From an uncultured Rikenellaceae bacterium (GTDB lineage Bacteria; Bacteroidota; Bacteroidia; Bacteroidales; Rikenellaceae): a stretch of DNA of 64,000 nucleotides. Positions 7,774 to 16,605 of the stretch are shown here, piece after piece. The stretch covers positions 1 through 64,000 of the forward strand of contig CAMLTW010000011.1 in NCBI GenBank assembly GCA_946486375.1, in the 5' to 3' direction. The position numbers and the translations under genes were made by a program. Within the stretch, counting starts at the first letter, position 1. Each line of letters opens with the position of its first letter. Under the pieces are notes generated by a model that was given only the letters and a program-made list of their open reading frames with translations, ran no database searches and was not told the DNA's origin.

Positions 7774-10067
7774 ATTCCTTTTGTCGTGATTACATATGCT
7801 CCGGGAGCCAGCGCAAACGATGTATACCCGTCGCGCCGCCAACTTTCCGCCGCCTCCCGTTGCCGGGCGGACGGAGTCTTTCCATTGACCGCTACCGCCG
7901 TGTCATTCGTTCCGGGCAGTCGTACGATCGCCGTCGTACCTGCCGGAACACTTATGTTGAGCGTAAACCCGTCCGGCGCATCTTCAAAGCTGGAGCGGAT
8001 CATTCCCCGCACCGTGGGTACCGAAATGGAGGCCGAGGTAAATGAAGCGGGATGCGGTTCGATAAGAAAGGTACCGTATCCGGGTTCCAGCGGTGCGATC
8101 CCGCACAGGTGACGCGCGATGACCGTCTGAGCACCGCCGCTCCAGGCGTGGTTCGTCGTCCCGCCGCCGAAGCCCCGTTCGCCGATCCCCCAACCCTCGA
8201 AAAGGGTCGTGTGATTCGGGTCGTCCACCATTTCGGAAAAACGCTTGCGTGTCCGTTCCAAAGCGTATTTGCCTTCTCCCATTACAAAAAGCGCCTCCAT
8301 GACGTACTTCTCCATGTACGGACTGGCATGAAACTGTGTTTTGAACAGAGAAAGGACCCGATCGTATTTTGAACGGTCGGCAATCCCGGCGATCACGGCC
8401 AACGCCTGCACCCGGTCGTCGGTTTCGCCCTGATAAGAAGCATGCCGGTAAGCATAGCCGTTCCAGCAGCGGTTAAAGCCTTCTTTCACCCGCTCCAGTG
8501 TCTGCCGGTAGACGACAGCGTCGTCCGGCGAACCGAGCAGGTCCGCCATCCGGGCCGCACCGTCCAATGCCAGGCAGTGCCAGCCGGCCATGATCAGGCG
8601 AAGGTCCCGGTTATCTCCCCAGTCACCCCACGTCCAGCCTCCGGTCCGCAATTCGGTCAGCCCGGTATCATCCGTTGTCCAGAGGGAAAGGTATTTTTTT
8701 ACGGCCGGATAAACGGCCTCGATCATAGCCCGGTCTCCCGTATTCATGTAATAGTTCCAGAACCCGTAATATCCGACGCTGGCCAGCATCTGCCCCGGCA
8801 GCTCATCTTTGAAGCTGCCCGGAATCGGTGAAAAAAGCACGCCGTCGGGACGCTGCCAGCCCACCAGTTCCCGAATCGCCTTGCCCATCAGCGCGTGCGC
8901 GGAAGTGGAATAAGTATAAAAACTTTCACCCATCAACGACACCACATCTCCCCACCACTGGGCGCGTTCGCGGTCCGGACAGTCGAAGTAATTGTCGCGC
9001 ATATTGACATACAGGGTACGAAGGGCCTTTTTCCAAAAACGGTTGTAAAAATCATCGCTACACACAAAAGTGCCTTCCGCCGTAGCATCGTAACCGGTCT
9101 CCCTGTAGCCGACCGAAAGAACTTCCACCCCGCGGGGAACGGTCAGCAGCAGGCGTTCGCCGTTGAGCCATCCCAGGGATTCGTATTCCTGTACACCCCG
9201 GCGGGTCAGGTATTCCGCCCAGAGGTTGTCCGTGCCGCCGGCCACCGTATGATCGGTGGCGATTCCGACCGATCGTCCGCCGACCGGGTCGTTCAGGGTA
9301 AAGAGCGGGGTCATCTGCATATTGTACGGCAACGGAACGACGATCGTATCGACCGGGCCGCCGGGACGGCGTTCAAATACGGTTTTCTTGATTCCGAAAT
9401 CCTTCCATTGCGGAATGGGGCGTTCGACCAGGTTGTTCCAGGGAGCATCTCCCCATCGACCGATCTCCTGCGCAGGGAGGAAACCGTCCAGGGCATTCGT
9501 TCCGGCAGTCTGCCAACCGTCCAGGTCGAGCCGGGCATCGAAACGGATGTTAGACTCGGCCAGCCGGTAGTTCGGTGCCGGGCCGTCAGCGGTTCCGTAC
9601 GCCGGGTGAATGCGGCATAACCAGGTGGCGTCGCTCCCCCACGATCCGTTGCCCGTGTCCATGCGAAAAAACAGCCCGGCACGCCCGCTGTTGCGGTGTG
9701 AAAAGCCGTCTTTCCCGAAGTGCCAAAGCAGTATGGCGATGCGGTTCTCTCCCGGCTTCAGGTAAGGAGCCAGATCGACCGTATCGTAATACGTATCCCG
9801 CGGATTGGGTCCGCGTTTGAGTCCGCCCTCGAATACGGCCAGTTCGCCGTTAATCCAGAGCCAGTATTTCGTATCGGCGGCGATCGCCGCCAGCGCCTGA
9901 TGCGGCACCTTCCGGATTTGAAAATCCCGACGGAACGCAATCCAGGTATTGGGCGCATCCGCTCCCGCTTCCGGAGTCGAAATCCAGCATGCATCCTCGC
10001 GGCTGTTGCCCTTGCCGAAAACTGCGGAGGCAGACAGGCATAGTAATAGAAACAATATGTTCTTCAT
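7770..10067 (-). CDS. GH78 alpha-L-rhamnosidase
   Basis: 765 residues with a signal peptide (MKNILFLLLCLSASAVFG). The N-terminal beta domain (IAADTKYWLWINGELAVFEG, then DLAPYLKPGENRIAILLWHF) is typical of bacterial rhamnosidases. The (alpha/alpha)6 core holds NYFDCPDRERAQWWGD, with the putative general acid in the DRE at about residues 365-367, and the C-terminal beta-sandwich follows LFEGWGIGERG. It should release terminal alpha-L-rhamnose in the periplasm. It sits 18 bases after the beta-helix gene and overlaps GH105 by 4 bases. It is clearly different from the second GH78 at 33769. Confidence 0.9.
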   Translation of the reverse strand: MKNILFLLLCLSASAVFGKGNSREDACWISTPEAGADAPNTWIAFRRDFQIRKVPHQALAAIAADTKYWLWINGELAVFEGGLKRGPNPRDTYYDTVDLAPYLKPGENRIAILLWHFGKDGFSHRNSGRAGLFFRMDTGNGSWGSDATWLCRIHPAYGTADGPAPNYRLAESNIRFDARLDLDGWQTAGTNALDGFLPAQEIGRWGDAPWNNLVERPIPQWKDFGIKKTVFERRPGGPVDTIVVPLPYNMQMTPLFTLNDPVGGRSVGIATDHTVAGGTDNLWAEYLTRRGVQEYESLGWLNGERLLLTVPRGVEVLSVGYRETGYDATAEGTFVCSDDFYNRFWKKALRTLYVNMRDNYFDCPDRERAQWWGDVVSLMGESFYTYSTSAHALMGKAIRELVGWQRPDGVLFSPIPGSFKDELPGQMLASVGYYGFWNYYMNTGDRAMIEAVYPAVKKYLSLWTTDDTGLTELRTGGWTWGDWGDNRDLRLIMAGWHCLALDGAARMADLLGSPDDAVVYRQTLERVKEGFNRCWNGYAYRHASYQGETDDRVQALAVIAGIADRSKYDRVLSLFKTQFHASPYMEKYVMEALFVMGEGKYALERTRKRFSEMVDDPNHTTLFEGWGIGERGFGGGTTNHAWSGGAQTVIARHLCGIAPLEPGYGTFLIEPHPASFTSASISVPTVRGMIRSSFEDAPDGFTLNISVPAGTTAIVRLPGTNDTAVAVNGKTPSARQREAAESWRRDGYTSFALAPGAYVITTKGI

Positions 10068-10085
10068 CGCATTTTCCTTATTCGG

Positions 10086-11774
10086 TTACTCCACGGGCAC
10101 GATCCGCACATCATCCACAAAAATCGTTTTGTCGCCTTCCCGGCTGCTACGCAGCTCGATCAGGCGGGCGCCGGCTTCTACGGTAAATGGGACGCTTTCA
10201 TATTCATCGAACATCGGCCCGGGAAGGATTTCTCCTCCCTGCTGCACGTTATCGATCAGCACCGTCAGGCCCTGTTCCGTCGCTTCGCCCCGGTTCCGGT
10301 ACGCCAACCTGAAGCAGAGTTTATAGGTGCCGCCCGCAAAGGTCACGCACTGCGAAACGTTGGACACCCCTTGCAGGAACAACACTTGGGTTCCCTGCGG
10401 GGCGGCCGGCGCACCGAAATCGCTGCCGTTCCGGGCAATACCGCCGCCGCGGAATGTCCACGAGGCTCCGGCAGGGATACGGCTGTGGTTCTGGACGGCA
10501 GGGGCTTCAAAACCGCCGTTGAGCAGTTTCGGTTGGCCGTCCAGCGGAGGCGCGATCGAAAGAGGCTCCCCATCGGCGGTTTTATTACCCGTAACAGTGA
10601 CCGACGGATCGACCGTAGTAAGGAACCCGAGGTCCGGCCGCAACGAAAAGGTATTATTGCGGATAATCCCGTCGTTGTTGTTATTGATTTTGGTAAAATG
10701 AATTTCGAAACCGCGGGGATCGTGCCAATTGCGGCCATTGTTCTCGAACCGGCAATTTTCCACGACGCAGGCTTTGTTTACCAGGCCCCGCCGGTTGTCG
10801 TAGAACATGATCGCGCACCCGTCGTTATCGTGGAAGTAACAATCGGCCACGGTTACATTGACATTGTTGCACTCGAAGTCCAGTGCTTCCGCATCCGGAT
10901 TGGTGCCGTAACGCTTCTGGAAAGCCACTTCGCAATTCCGGACCGTAAAGTCTTTGGTGCTTCCCAGGTATATGCCGCAGGCGCCGTTGGGATAGTCGCC
11001 CGTACCGTTGCGGAAAACTTTGCAACCGCTCATTTCACCCCCCTCGACGGACATGATCGAAAACCCGCCGTAAAGGCACTCCGTCGCTTCACAGTCCGAG
11101 ATGTGCACTTCCTTGCAGCCGCCGACAGCCAGCATCATCTCCACATTGTTCCCGGTACAGCGACGTACGGCGACATTCCGGTAACCGGGCGTATCCTGCG
11201 CCTTAAAGAAAATACCTGCCAGCTTCATATCGTGCACATGTACGTTTTCCACCGTGATGTGACCGTGTTCCTTGCCGTCGGTTATATCGAAGCGCAGCCC
11301 GTATTGGTAGAAAGGCCCGAAGTCGAGATTGCTGACTGTCAGGCAATCGGCATTATTGATCAGCATCAGCACCCGAATATCCTTTGCCGGATGGGTAATT
11401 TTGGGCCGGTTGCCCGTTCCGTAAGATGAAATGACGATCGGGTCGGTTTCACTGCCACGGAATTTGGACGTAAAGGTAACGGCCTCGCTCCAGATGTCTC
11501 CGCTGCGCAACAGGATGCTGTCTCCGGGGTTATACTGTCCGGAGTTGATCTTTTTCAACGATCGCCAGGGAGACTTTTCCGACAAACCGTCGTTGGAATC
11601 GGAGCCCATGGAACTGCTTATATAATAATTTTTCGTCCCGTTGCCCGGCTCGGGCGGTGGTGTCGGAGCCGGCGTTTCCCCTCCGCTCTTGCCGCAACTC
11701 GCATATTGCGCCGTACAGAAAATCAGAAAGCAGGTCAGGAAGAATCCGGTTGCTTTTCTCAAATCAGTTTTCAT
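10086..11774 (-). CDS. Right-handed beta-helix lipoprotein with C-terminal carbohydrate-binding-like domain
   Basis: 562 residues from the ATG at 11774, overlapping the GH2 gene end by 11 bases. The lipobox is QYASC followed by a Pro-rich linker. Then comes a DUF1565-type start (YYISSSMGSDSNDGLSEKSP) and repeated beta-helix coils rich in Asn/Asp and Cys (VRRCTGNN, ISDCEATEC, VRNCEVAFQ, VADCYFHDN, VENCRFENN), roughly residues 60-400. From about residue 410 (LLNGGFEAP) a beta-sandwich resembling CBM-type modules completes it. The fold is that of pectate lyases, GH28 and alginate epimerases. No lyase catalytic triad is obvious to me, so lyase or glycosidase activity is an inference. A lyase here would feed the unsaturated uronyl hydrolase GH105. 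Confidence 0.78.
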   Translation of the reverse strand: MKTDLRKATGFFLTCFLIFCTAQYASCGKSGGETPAPTPPPEPGNGTKNYYISSSMGSDSNDGLSEKSPWRSLKKINSGQYNPGDSILLRSGDIWSEAVTFTSKFRGSETDPIVISSYGTGNRPKITHPAKDIRVLMLINNADCLTVSNLDFGPFYQYGLRFDITDGKEHGHITVENVHVHDMKLAGIFFKAQDTPGYRNVAVRRCTGNNVEMMLAVGGCKEVHISDCEATECLYGGFSIMSVEGGEMSGCKVFRNGTGDYPNGACGIYLGSTKDFTVRNCEVAFQKRYGTNPDAEALDFECNNVNVTVADCYFHDNDGCAIMFYDNRRGLVNKACVVENCRFENNGRNWHDPRGFEIHFTKINNNNDGIIRNNTFSLRPDLGFLTTVDPSVTVTGNKTADGEPLSIAPPLDGQPKLLNGGFEAPAVQNHSRIPAGASWTFRGGGIARNGSDFGAPAAPQGTQVLFLQGVSNVSQCVTFAGGTYKLCFRLAYRNRGEATEQGLTVLIDNVQQGGEILPGPMFDEYESVPFTVEAGARLIELRSSREGDKTIFVDDVRIVPVE

Positions 11775-14289
11775 ATTCAATCGTTTTATCGGTTTCATGC
11801 TTGCGTATCGTCCGAAGTTCGGCCACCGCCTTTTTCAGGCCTTTGATCCGGGCTTCGAAAAAAATCCGTCCGGATTGTTCGGCTGCCTGCACGAGGGCTA
11901 CCAACTGTCCCTTGAACAAGCTCATCCGGGGTTCGTGAAACAGTTCCAGAGAGGTGGGATCGCCGTTCGCCGCTGCACGAAAGGATCCGGTACCGGTCAC
12001 CCGGAATTCCACCTGTTCCGACGCTTCGGGACAAAGGTTTCCGTGTTTGTCAACCACTCGGACGGTAATAAAAGCCAGGTCTTGTCCGTCCGCAGTAAGT
12101 TCCGGACGGTCTGTCAGCAGTTCGATCCGATGGGGCCTGCCTGCCGTATGCACCTCGCAGGAATCCGCCGGCAGCCCCTGCCCGTCGAGCGCAACGATCT
12201 TCAGCGTCCCCGGTTCATACCGAACCTCAGGCCACATCAGCCGGTAACGGCGCTGGCGGGTCAGATCGTTCGACGTATCCGCCCCTTCGGTACCTTCCCG
12301 GGTTACCGTCATGTCCTTGCGGACCACACCCTGACTGCGGCCGTTCACGAACAACTCGGCGGCCGGATAACTCGTATATACGAATACCGGAATATTTTCG
12401 CCCTCCCGGCCGGGCCAGGTCCAGTGCGGCAGGATGTGCAAAGTCGGTTCCTGTGTATTCCATTGGCTCCGGTAAAGATAATACCGATCTTTGGGTAATC
12501 CGGCCAGGTCGAAAATACCGAATGTAGAACTGTGATTGGGCCATACCTCGTGATAGGGGGTCGGCTCTCCCAAGTAATCGAAACCGGTCCAGACGAACTG
12601 ACCGATGTACCACGGCAGATCGTCGTTCAGCAGAAAGTCGTCTTCCGGCAGATTGGACCAACTCCCGTGCTCGACGTCGTAACCGGAAGACTGTCCGTCC
12701 GGATGCCGGGCGTTGCGGCTGCGAACGACCGGAAAATGGTAGGTCCCGCGCGAACTGAACGTCGAAGCGGTTTCGCTTCCCATCAGGATCTGATGGGGAA
12801 GCTGTTCGTAAGCCGCTCCGAACAGATGGGTCCGGTAGTTGAAACCGACCACATCCAGCACATCGGCGTAATGCGTATCGATGGCGTCCTGCACCCGGTC
12901 TATCCCGGCCGTGACCGGCCGGGTCGGATCTTCGCGACGGCAGATGTCCCGCAGCCATCTGGCAATCCGGGCGCCGTCGTAACTGCTCTGGTCCGGCACC
13001 TCGTTGCCGATGCACCACATCACGACCGACGGGTGGTTACGGAAGTGGCGGATTGCATTCACCAGGTCCCGTTCGGCCCACCGGTCAAACCAGAGGTGGT
13101 AGCCATTCTTCATTTTCGGGGCGCGCCATTCGTCGAACGTCTCGACCATGACCATGAACCCCATCTCGTCACACAGCTCGATCAGCTCCGGGGCCGGGAT
13201 GTTGTGCGACGTCCGGATAGCATTGCACCCCATGCCTTTGAGCAGGACGAGCTGCCGGCGCAGGGCACTCCGATTGACCGCAGCACCCAGCGGGCCCAGA
13301 TCGTGGTGGTTGCAGACACCTTTGAATTTCAGCGGCTCCCCGTTCAGAGTCATTCCCCGGCCCGGTATGATCTCCAGCCGGCGCACCCCGAAACGGGTCC
13401 GGTATTCGTCCCGAGGAACACCGTCGAGCAGCAGTTGAGATTCGGCGGTGTAAAGCGCCGGCGAATCGGGCGACCAGAGTTCGGGTTCCGGAATGCTGAA
13501 ATGCTGTTCAAACAGGTCTCCTTCGCAGTCGGAAAGAACGCTTTCCGCCGTGGATACGACTTGTCCCGAACAGTCCCGGAGCAGCGTTTTCAGGCAGAGT
13601 TCCCCGATCACCCCTTCGGGCCGCTCCACGGTCGTTTGCAGGGTTACGCGCGCATATTCCCGACTGACGACAGGGGTCGTGACCCGGGTTCCCCATATCG
13701 GAATATACACCTTTTCGGTCACGGTCAGGTGTACATTTCGGTACAGGCCGGCTCCGGGATACCAGCGGGACGACTCGGGGAGGTTCTCCAACCGAACGGC
13801 GAGCACGTTGTCTTCCGCTTTCAGGAAAGAAGTGATATCGAAATGAAACGCATTGTACCCGTAGGCCCAGTTCCCCAGGTACCGACCGTTCAGCCAGACC
13901 CGGGCGTCGCTCATCGCTCCGTCGAAAAGCAGCGAAGCGCACTTGTCCCCGCTGAACTCCGGCGCGTCGAAACGCAGGCGGTACCAACCGGTCCCGACAA
14001 AGGGCAATCCGCCGGTCCGTCCGGCTTTGAGGGTGGCGACCTTTTCGCCGTCCTGCACAATGGCTACAAACTGGGGGTCGTTATTCACATCGAACGGGCC
14101 GTAAATCGCCCAATCGTGGGGTACGCACACCTGTTGCCACGACGAGTCGTCGAACGACGGATCCGAAGCCGACGCCTCGTCGGTGCGCGAAAAACGCCAC
14201 CCCTGCTCCAACCGGCGCTCCTGGCGGAGCTGAGCCGGCAACGGAAGCGTCCACAGGCAAAGCAGTGCGATAACGATGATTCGTTTCAT
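11764..14289 (-). CDS. GH2 family beta-glycosidase (beta-galactosidase/beta-glucuronidase type)
   Basis: 841 residues with signal peptide IIVIALLCLWTLPLPA. Order: sugar-binding domain (RLEQGWRFSRTDEA, VPHDWAIYGPFD), immunoglobulin-like domain, TIM barrel from about 320 (GVCNHHDLGPLGAAVNRSAL; NAIRTSHNIPAPELI), then C-terminal beta domains of the DUF4982 type. The general acid/base is Glu430 in WCIGNEVPD and the nucleophile Glu506 in LMGSETAST. GH2 proteins of this length in PULs remove beta-linked galactose, glucuronate or arabinose; sequence alone does not choose. It is the first enzyme gene after the second SusCD pair, 58 bases downstream of SusD. Confidence 0.9.
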   Translation of the reverse strand: MKRIIVIALLCLWTLPLPAQLRQERRLEQGWRFSRTDEASASDPSFDDSSWQQVCVPHDWAIYGPFDVNNDPQFVAIVQDGEKVATLKAGRTGGLPFVGTGWYRLRFDAPEFSGDKCASLLFDGAMSDARVWLNGRYLGNWAYGYNAFHFDITSFLKAEDNVLAVRLENLPESSRWYPGAGLYRNVHLTVTEKVYIPIWGTRVTTPVVSREYARVTLQTTVERPEGVIGELCLKTLLRDCSGQVVSTAESVLSDCEGDLFEQHFSIPEPELWSPDSPALYTAESQLLLDGVPRDEYRTRFGVRRLEIIPGRGMTLNGEPLKFKGVCNHHDLGPLGAAVNRSALRRQLVLLKGMGCNAIRTSHNIPAPELIELCDEMGFMVMVETFDEWRAPKMKNGYHLWFDRWAERDLVNAIRHFRNHPSVVMWCIGNEVPDQSSYDGARIARWLRDICRREDPTRPVTAGIDRVQDAIDTHYADVLDVVGFNYRTHLFGAAYEQLPHQILMGSETASTFSSRGTYHFPVVRSRNARHPDGQSSGYDVEHGSWSNLPEDDFLLNDDLPWYIGQFVWTGFDYLGEPTPYHEVWPNHSSTFGIFDLAGLPKDRYYLYRSQWNTQEPTLHILPHWTWPGREGENIPVFVYTSYPAAELFVNGRSQGVVRKDMTVTREGTEGADTSNDLTRQRRYRLMWPEVRYEPGTLKIVALDGQGLPADSCEVHTAGRPHRIELLTDRPELTADGQDLAFITVRVVDKHGNLCPEASEQVEFRVTGTGSFRAAANGDPTSLELFHEPRMSLFKGQLVALVQAAEQSGRIFFEARIKGLKKAVAELRTIRKHETDKTIEYEN

Positions 14290-14347
14290 TCCTTATTCTT
14301 AATTTAGGTGGGTCATGTATGGGACGGTTCCGGGGAACCGTCCGGGA

Positions 14348-16576
14348 TCAGTTCCAATCCGGATTTTGCCAGTTCTGTCCGGTGTATTTCGCCATTTTAT
14401 TCACTTCGGTCTGTTCCAACGGATAGAGCATATACTTCGGAGCCCAGCAGGAGCGATCGAAACCGATGCGGGTATACACGAATCCGTCATCTTTTTTCTC
14501 GATCCGCATACCGGTTACCTGTTTATCCGTATCGGAAAGGATTCCCCAGCGGCGGACATCGAAGTAGCGATGTTCCTCGAAGGCCAGCTCGACCCGGCGT
14601 TCGTTGCGGTATTTCTTTTCAAAATCGTCCTTCGACAGGCCGGACGGAAAACCGGGCATGCCAGCCCGGGCCCGGACGGCATCGACCGCTTCACGGGCAC
14701 TCATTTGGATACCATTGCCCAGGTCGACTTTCACATCGGGGCCATAGGCCCGATTGGCCGCTTCCGCAAAATTCAGATATATCTCGGCCAGGCGGAACAA
14801 ACGTATCGCACCGTCGGCACTGTTGCTGACGCCCGAACGCCAGTTGTTGTATTTGCGCAGGTAGTATCCGGTGCGGGTATGGCGACGGTCGTTCGTCGAT
14901 ATGCCATCGTCTCCCCCGACGTAAGTGTCCACCGTCGAAGCGGTCGATTCCACCTTGATGTTCAGGCGCATATTCCGGAACGAAAACGACAAGCCGGCCT
15001 GATTGGTCGGATCCAGACGTAACTCGCTGTCGGCTTTCCCCCATTTCCCTTTGTATTTGGCATACATGTGTTCGGTCATGTCGTACGTCATCGTTTTCCA
15101 GACCCCGCCGGTCGACGGAATCGTTCCGACGGCAAACTGTTTTCCTCCGCCCGCCAGACCGGGTTTGAAATAAATCTCCGCTCTTGGCAAGTCCACGGTG
15201 CTTTTGATGTCGAACGAAACAAGGATCCGTTCCGATTCCCAGGTGATTTTCAGATCCGTTTTAACCGGCAGCCAGAAATAAGGATCTCCTCCGGTCGTGG
15301 TGATGTCGTAATAAATCCCGTTCTCGTCTTCTTTCTGCTGGGCAGAAGCTTGTGCATTGAAGCTGGAGACCGCAACGGGATATACGTCATTGCGTTCCGG
15401 AGCGGTACTGCCCAGCGAACGGGCCGCTCCGTTATAGTAAATCGAAGCATAAAAACGCGGGTCCCGTCCTTCGTACGGATTGGCTGGATCATAGCCCGAA
15501 GCCTCGTTGACAATCGGCTGGAGGTGATCCGCATCCGAGTAACCGAGAATCGGCGCTTCGCCCGTAACGGCCATTTCGTAACAGTCGATCAGTTCCTGGG
15601 TCGGACACGGCCCCGAATGAGTCATCCCGGGCGTCGTCGGCAAGCCGGCGGTTTTCCAGACTTCCAGCTTCGAACCGCACTGGTAGATAGTCTCCTTGTC
15701 CACCGAACGGCGGTCGTCGGAAGTGCTGATGAAGTAAAGCGCGTACGGATTCTGGGCTGCATCCTCGTCCGGTTCCACATCGAAGAGTTTATAGTCGTTG
15801 GTCAGCAACTGTCCCAACGCTTCGCCGCTTACCTTCGCCGCGTCTTTCCACGAATAGGTGCCGTCGGACCAGTAGGGACTGGCCGCATACGTGATGGCCT
15901 GGGAACGGATGGCATATGGGATCGCGCGCGTCATGATCCCGAAAGAGTTCTCGGGCACCATCCACGAAAAACCGTCCGTGGTAGAAGGAGCCGACAGCGC
16001 CGCATTGCAATCTTCGAGGATCAGCGCCACGACCTCCGAGAACTTGGACTTCCGGTCGGACGAATAATCGTGCGTGGTTTCATAAGGAGCCAGCAATACC
16101 GGGACTTCGCCGTAACGTTTGATTAACTGAAGGTAATACAACGCCCGCAGGGTACGGGCCTGGGCGATCCATCCGGCGATCTCGCTTTCGGTCGCCAGGA
16201 TCAGGGCCGGGTTCACGTCCTTCATGTTTTCCAGGAACACGTTACATTTGCGGATCCCTTCGTAAAGCGAGGCCCAGGGGTTGCCGTCCGGGGAATAGCT
16301 GCCGAAATTCTGCACCGTGATACCGCCGGCATACCACATGGCGTACTTGGAACCGGCCACCGCATCATCGGCATGCTGCGCCTCGTCGCTATAGGAAGCA
16401 CGGGCCAGGCTCGGCGCCGGGCAATAGCCGTAGCATGAATTGAGGTAACCCACAATACCGGCACGTTCGGAGAATATCTTATCCATTGTGGTCCGTCCGT
16501 CGGGGTCCAGGTCCAGCAAATCGTTGCACGACATGCCGGTAATGGAAAGTATCATCAATAAAATATATTTTTTCAT
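14348..16576 (-). CDS. SusD/RagB family lipoprotein with a large internal insertion
   Basis: 742 residues, well above the usual 500-650. The lipobox is SITGMSC, followed by the SusD start NDLLDLDPDGRTTMDKIF. Standard SusD parts are present: EIAGWIAQARTLRALYYLQL, EGRDPRFYASIYYNGA near 375-390, FRLAEIYLNFAEAAN, RNERRVELAFEEHRYFDVRR and the closing YTGQNWQNPDWN. Between YYNGA and the next conserved part an extra beta-rich segment of roughly residues 400-545 appears (FWLPVKTDLKITWESERI, VWKTMTYDMTEHMY, SFRNMRLNIKVES), which the neighbouring SusD lacks. It looks like an inserted ligand-binding domain. The protein would sit on the cell surface as the lid of the adjacent SusC at 16606. Confidence 0.92.
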   Translation of the reverse strand: MKKYILLMILSITGMSCNDLLDLDPDGRTTMDKIFSERAGIVGYLNSCYGYCPAPSLARASYSDEAQHADDAVAGSKYAMWYAGGITVQNFGSYSPDGNPWASLYEGIRKCNVFLENMKDVNPALILATESEIAGWIAQARTLRALYYLQLIKRYGEVPVLLAPYETTHDYSSDRKSKFSEVVALILEDCNAALSAPSTTDGFSWMVPENSFGIMTRAIPYAIRSQAITYAASPYWSDGTYSWKDAAKVSGEALGQLLTNDYKLFDVEPDEDAAQNPYALYFISTSDDRRSVDKETIYQCGSKLEVWKTAGLPTTPGMTHSGPCPTQELIDCYEMAVTGEAPILGYSDADHLQPIVNEASGYDPANPYEGRDPRFYASIYYNGAARSLGSTAPERNDVYPVAVSSFNAQASAQQKEDENGIYYDITTTGGDPYFWLPVKTDLKITWESERILVSFDIKSTVDLPRAEIYFKPGLAGGGKQFAVGTIPSTGGVWKTMTYDMTEHMYAKYKGKWGKADSELRLDPTNQAGLSFSFRNMRLNIKVESTASTVDTYVGGDDGISTNDRRHTRTGYYLRKYNNWRSGVSNSADGAIRLFRLAEIYLNFAEAANRAYGPDVKVDLGNGIQMSAREAVDAVRARAGMPGFPSGLSKDDFEKKYRNERRVELAFEEHRYFDVRRWGILSDTDKQVTGMRIEKKDDGFVYTRIGFDRSCWAPKYMLYPLEQTEVNKMAKYTGQNWQNPDWN

Positions 16577-16605
16577 ATCGGGTTCTTGATTTTAGCGGTT
16601 GTGCT

